Source of the DNA: Lentisphaerae bacterium GWF2_38_69
GTDB taxonomy: Bacteria; Verrucomicrobiota; Lentisphaeria; Victivallales; GWF2-38-69
Assembly (NCBI GenBank): GCA_001803205.1
Contig: MHBE01000035.1
Span: 1 to 64,000, forward strand
DNA: 64,000 bases
Direction of reading: 5' to 3'
The notes under the pieces are model-generated. The model was given only the letters and a program-made list of their open reading frames with translations, searched no databases and had not been told where the DNA came from. A program made the translations under genes and the position numbers. Positions 60,822 to 64,000 of the stretch are shown here, piece after piece (within the stretch, counting starts at the first letter, position 1; each line of letters opens with the position of its first letter).

Positions 60822-61658
60822 ATGAAATTAAATGTACTGATAGACAACAATACTTTGATAGACAGATATTTCCTTGGTGAGCCAGGTGTATCATATCTGA
60901 TTCAGGACGAGGACAAACAGATATTATTCGATACAGGATATTCCAATACCTTCATCACTAATGCCCGGAAGTTAAATTTAAATCTCATGCAAAGCGATTT
61001 TATAGTTCTTTCCCATGGACATATGGATCATACATGGGGACTTGACGGCCTTATCAAATTATATACAGAAGCAAAGATAGAATCTCTGCCTTACCAAAAG
61101 CCAACTCTGGTAACTCATCCTGAAACATTTCAAACAAAAACAGCAGATGGAATTGATATCGGCTGCATCCTTACAGAATCGATGCTGCATCAGCATTTTG
61201 AAATGAAGCTATCAAAGAAACCTTTCCATCTGACAGACAGACTGATTTTTCTTGGAGAGATAGAAAGATTAAATGATTTTGAAAACAAAGAACCAGTCGG
61301 AAAAGTCCATTTCAATAGCAAGACTGAAGATGATTTTTTACTTGACGACTCGGCTTTAGCATATAAAGGGAAGAACGGGCTAGTAATCATCACCGGATGC
61401 TCTCACTCAGGAATATGCAACATTATTCAATACGCCAAAAAAGTCTGCAATGAAGATAAAGTCATTGATGTGATAGGAGGTTTTCATCTGATGAAGCCTT
61501 CGAAAAAACAACTTAGCGGAACTCTCGATTATTTTAAAAAATTGAAAGCCAAAGAAATACACGCATGCCATTGCGTTGATCTTACTTCAAAAATCTCTCT
61601 CTCAAAAGCGGCAAATTTGAAAGATGTTGGAGTCGGATTATCACTGAATTATAAATAG
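60822..61658 (+). CDS. MBL-fold metallohydrolase
   Basis: A 278-residue metallo-beta-lactamase-fold protein of the MJ0301/dihydropterin-synthase-like group. FLGEPGVSYLIQDEDKQILFDTGYSN starts the fold, LSHGHMDHTWGL is the HxHxDH metal motif, TGCSHSG and IGGFHL give later ligands, and HACHCVD ends it. AGAGGAAT precedes the ATG. Reaction unknown; members of this group act on pterin- or flavin-like compounds or are general hydrolases. Confidence 0.85.
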   Translation: MKLNVLIDNNTLIDRYFLGEPGVSYLIQDEDKQILFDTGYSNTFITNARKLNLNLMQSDFIVLSHGHMDHTWGLDGLIKLYTEAKIESLPYQKPTLVTHPETFQTKTADGIDIGCILTESMLHQHFEMKLSKKPFHLTDRLIFLGEIERLNDFENKEPVGKVHFNSKTEDDFLLDDSALAYKGKNGLVIITGCSHSGICNIIQYAKKVCNEDKVIDVIGGFHLMKPSKKQLSGTLDYFKKLKAKEIHACHCVDLTSKISLSKAANLKDVGVGLSLNYK

Positions 61659-61661
61659 TCG

Positions 61662-62426
61662 TTAGAGATGCAGCCTGCCAATATAGACATCTGTCCGATA
61701 TTCCATTCTCACCATTCCTCCTGTATTGTATATATCGAAAAGTTCTTTCAGTTTCGCGGTAACTTTTAATCTATCTTCAGTTCCTTCTTTTGGAGTATAT
61801 GAAGAGGAGAAGAGTCTTCCTTTCAGGCCTTCGAAATTAAAAACCTGAAATTGCGGAAAATGAGCGGTTTTCATATCCTTATCGCCAAGAAAACCTGCTA
61901 CCAAGTCTGAAGAAATATTCTTATGGCTGACCTTGCAGTACTCAGGCATTGAATGCAAAAGTTCTTCATAAGCTTCGAGGAAGGGTTTTCCTTTTGTCGC
62001 CCTGTCATTCCATACAAATAGAACCCATTTGGGTTGCTTTAATATGCGCCAAAATTCAATTTTAGCCTTGGGTTTATCAAACCAGTGAAACGCCTGAAAA
62101 GCTGTCACTATATCTATGGTTTTATCAGGCAAACATGTGCTCTCGGCACATCCGTTCACACAGTGGAATAACGGGTTGTCTTGAAGAGACTCCTTGGCTG
62201 CTTTTTGCATATCGGAATTCGGCTCAACTGCATAAACACTGCATTTGAATCCGTCAAGGAGGAGTTTTGTTGATATTCCTGTTCCGGAGCCTATGTCAGC
62301 AATGCTCCAATTCTCTTTCACAGGGCAATTTTCTCTAATGAATTCTATCAAATCAGGAGGATAAGTAGGCCTGAACTTTTTGTAATCGTCAGCTCTGGCT
62401 GAAAATCTTGTTTTTGAATCTTCCAT
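61662..62426 (-). CDS. Class I SAM-dependent methyltransferase
   Basis: A 254-residue methyltransferase of the UbiE/Methyltransf_11 kind. DDYKKFRPTYPPDLIEFI precedes the SAM motif IADIGSGTGISTKLL; VYAVEPNSDM is motif II, DIVTAFQAFHWFD motif IV-V. The length and ending with YRTDVYIGRL match small-molecule methyltransferases of this group. The ATG at 62426 is preferred to a TTG at 62459 that would overlap the prenyltransferase gene. It is third in a same-strand run with radical SAM and UbiA genes; a shared pathway such as quinone or lipid modification is possible. Confidence 0.85.
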   Translation of the reverse strand: MEDSKTRFSARADDYKKFRPTYPPDLIEFIRENCPVKENWSIADIGSGTGISTKLLLDGFKCSVYAVEPNSDMQKAAKESLQDNPLFHCVNGCAESTCLPDKTIDIVTAFQAFHWFDKPKAKIEFWRILKQPKWVLFVWNDRATKGKPFLEAYEELLHSMPEYCKVSHKNISSDLVAGFLGDKDMKTAHFPQFQVFNFEGLKGRLFSSSYTPKEGTEDRLKVTAKLKELFDIYNTGGMVRMEYRTDVYIGRLHL

Positions 62427-62446
62427 ACTTTTAAAAAATGAAAGTA

Positions 62447-63319
62447 TTAAATGATACAACTAATTATAAGCAAAGAGAGTATAGCAACATATTGGATGAG
62501 AAAACTTCTTATTGTTGGAAGAAAGAGGGCCGGCTTCTGATAGGTTTTCATTCCTTTCAGGAAAGATAAAACTGCGGCAGGAATACATAGGAGGGAAAAA
62601 CAGTTAAGCCAGTGTATATCTCCTGACAATATGAACACAATCAAAATAACGAAGTTAATCATATTAATGGTAAAAGCCAGTATGAGCGCCCTCCTCTGCC
62701 CCAATCTGACACATATGTTGCGTTTTCCGACTAATGAATCCTGAATGAAATCAGGAATCTCATTTAAAACAGCAATCGCAAATAAAAGCAATGCCGGAAC
62801 TAAAGAAATAAAAAACACTTTAACTTCTAATTGCCTGGTTTGAACAAAATAGCTCCCGCCAACCATGAAAGGACCATATGCAAGAGCGATTATAAGTTCG
62901 CCAAGCCCCCTATAGGTAAGCTTTATCGGAGGACACAGATAAAAGAGCGCCGCAAGAAAACCGAAAAAGGCAAATGCAATTATCGCAAATCCTATTGTAT
63001 AGGTAAGATATAGCCCTATCAGAAAAGCTATAAAAAAAGCCCCTACCCCAACAATAAAAGTTTTGAGAGTAATGGGCTTAGGTTCGCATTGGAAAATTCT
63101 GTCAGTTCCAAGCTGCCAGTCAAAATATTCGTTAAAGCTTTCTACTCCGAGCAAACAAAAAAGAATACCGACAAACCCGACAAGGAACAAATAAAAATGA
63201 AACTCTCCCTGCAGAAAAAAAGCGAGAGCCGCCCCCAGCAGGTAAGGGAAAAGCCCTGCGATAAGCATAAATCTGTATCTGCAGAGCTTTATAAGATTCT
63301 TTATCAGACTTGTTTCCAT
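62447..63319 (-). CDS. UbiA-family prenyltransferase
   Basis: A 290-residue protein with about eight or nine membrane spans. The first Asp-rich motif is NEYFDWQLGTDR (N-D-x2-D-x3-D variant, near residue 63) and the second is NEIPDFIQDSLVGKRNICVRLG (near 190), as in MenA/UbiA enzymes that attach prenyl chains to aromatic acceptors. Acceptor unknown. The start overlaps the end of the radical SAM gene by 16 bp, so translation is probably coupled. Confidence 0.9.
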   Translation of the reverse strand: METSLIKNLIKLCRYRFMLIAGLFPYLLGAALAFFLQGEFHFYLFLVGFVGILFCLLGVESFNEYFDWQLGTDRIFQCEPKPITLKTFIVGVGAFFIAFLIGLYLTYTIGFAIIAFAFFGFLAALFYLCPPIKLTYRGLGELIIALAYGPFMVGGSYFVQTRQLEVKVFFISLVPALLLFAIAVLNEIPDFIQDSLVGKRNICVRLGQRRALILAFTINMINFVILIVFILSGDIHWLNCFSLLCIPAAVLSFLKGMKTYQKPALFLPTIRSFLIQYVAILSLLIISCII

Positions 63320-64000
63320 GTATTGGCTTCTTTGAGAAGCTCCGGGTTTTCGATGACCCTATTAGTAAATTCGACTACTTCGGGTTTTCTCCATGCTTTT
63401 TTATATTTTTCCCAAAGTTCCGCAAGGGAATTCTCACGCAAATTACCACAGACAAAAGGAAGAGGTCCGATGAGTTTAACATTGCCGTTGGGTATGACAA
63501 GCAAGCTTGCCGCCGGATGATGCAAACGGTACCTAAGCTCTTCGATAACATCATACGGATAATAGTATATCTTCATCTTTCCTTCATATTTGAGCTGTTT
63601 TTCCTGAAGCACCTTGAAGAAAGCCTCATATTCAGCCTGGGACGGGTTGAGCTTATCCCAGTTCTGGGCTGCGCGGCCGATACGCATGATTTTCCCTGTA
63701 TAAAAACCGTATATGCCCATTTCATAGGCCATTTCGATCATATCGCCTGTTTCATGAATATTGAATTTTGTAGGAACAAAAACTATTTCAGTATTCACTC
63801 CGGCATCCACAAGGAGTCTGCATGCATTGAGTGTTTTTTCATAATCCCCGTTGACTCTCATTGTTTCAAAAGTCTGTGGGGTTCTACCGTCCACACTAAT
63901 CTGAACAGATCTGAAGCCTAGTTCTGCAAAGCGTCTGGCCTCTTCAGGGCCTATAAAATGGCCGTTGGTCTCGACTTTCAGGCTTATATTATTTTTCCTG
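63304..64000 (-). CDS. Radical SAM/SPASM-type protein, 5' end outside window
   Basis: The frame is open to the window edge; the N-terminal CxxxCxxC motif is beyond it. Visible parts fit the radical SAM barrel: LKVETNGHFIGPEEARRFAEL, then VQISVDGRTPQTFETMRVNGDYEKTLNACRLLVDAGVNTEIVFVPTKFNIHE, all typical of peptide-modifying or PqqE/MoaA-like members. The C-terminal region has GNLRENSLAELWEKYK, a SPASM-like ending, but only one Cys (FVCGNL), so the auxiliary clusters are probably reduced. It lies upstream of UbiA and methyltransferase genes and may belong to one pathway with them. Confidence 0.82.
   Translation of the reverse strand, partial: RKNNISLKVETNGHFIGPEEARRFAELGFRSVQISVDGRTPQTFETMRVNGDYEKTLNACRLLVDAGVNTEIVFVPTKFNIHETGDMIEMAYEMGIYGFYTGKIMRIGRAAQNWDKLNPSQAEYEAFFKVLQEKQLKYEGKMKIYYYPYDVIEELRYRLHHPAASLLVIPNGNVKLIGPLPFVCGNLRENSLAELWEKYKKAWRKPEVVEFTNRVIENPELLKEANTWKQV

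Overview
The window is a bacterial chromosome segment of moderately low GC (by eye about 38-40%). Lipoproteins, exported phosphatases and an SBP-coupled carrier suggest a diderm. A soluble four-subunit [FeFe] hydrogenase (HndABCD type), histidine fermentation genes, and no respiratory complexes in view suggest an anaerobic fermenter. No rRNA, tRNA or marker gene allows a taxonomic call; an uncultured anaerobic phylum is my guess only.

Layout. 1-6.5 kb: 3' end of an S1/P1 nuclease, a rare fusion of a dicarboxylate/amino-acid symporter with a periplasmic binding domain, a flavin reductase and an FtsX-type permease. 6.6-20.2 kb: a histidine-utilisation region (candidate permease, hutD, hutI, fused ftcD, hutU, hutH) that could take histidine to glutamate and methenyl-THF. 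It is interrupted by a GT39-like membrane protein, an AAA/DUF4143 ATPase, two REP-associated tyrosine transposases (RAYTs) and two families of palindromic repeats. One family can fold as a three-hairpin cloverleaf and shows compensated base changes.

21.8-26.3 kb: a gene-cassette array of the integron type without an integrase in the window. Seven attC-like sites follow seven same-strand cassettes, and an eighth, truncated cassette closes the array. Cargo: a HEPN-like protein, a DUF2971 protein, a CxxC protein, a proteasome-fold Ntn hydrolase, two intact toxin-antitoxin pairs, an antitoxin with a deleted toxin, and a GNAT remnant.

26.4-33.8 kb: two sugar MFS transporters and the hydrogenase operon. 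33.9-47.8 kb: envelope proteins, a Cph1/Rcp1-like two-component pair, a REC-HisKA_2 protein, two XRE-PAS regulators (one cut off next to an IS110 remnant), a TPR lipoprotein, another sugar porter and a decayed pseudopilin-like gene. 48-52 kb: cbpA-cbpM, an exported NTF2-like protein, rmuC and a macro-domain protein. 52.2-53.2 kb holds about 1 kb of dense hairpins with several GNRA loops and no credible gene: a candidate giant noncoding RNA. 53.4-64 kb: GNATs, an OYE-family reductase, exported phosphoesterases, a cobalamin riboswitch ahead of a 34-codon ORF and an exported phosphatase, an acyl-ACP thioesterase, an MBL protein, and a radical SAM/UbiA/methyltransferase run.

The points most worth following are the cassette array, the giant RNA candidate, the riboswitch-controlled phosphatase, and the cloverleaf repeats with their RAYTs.
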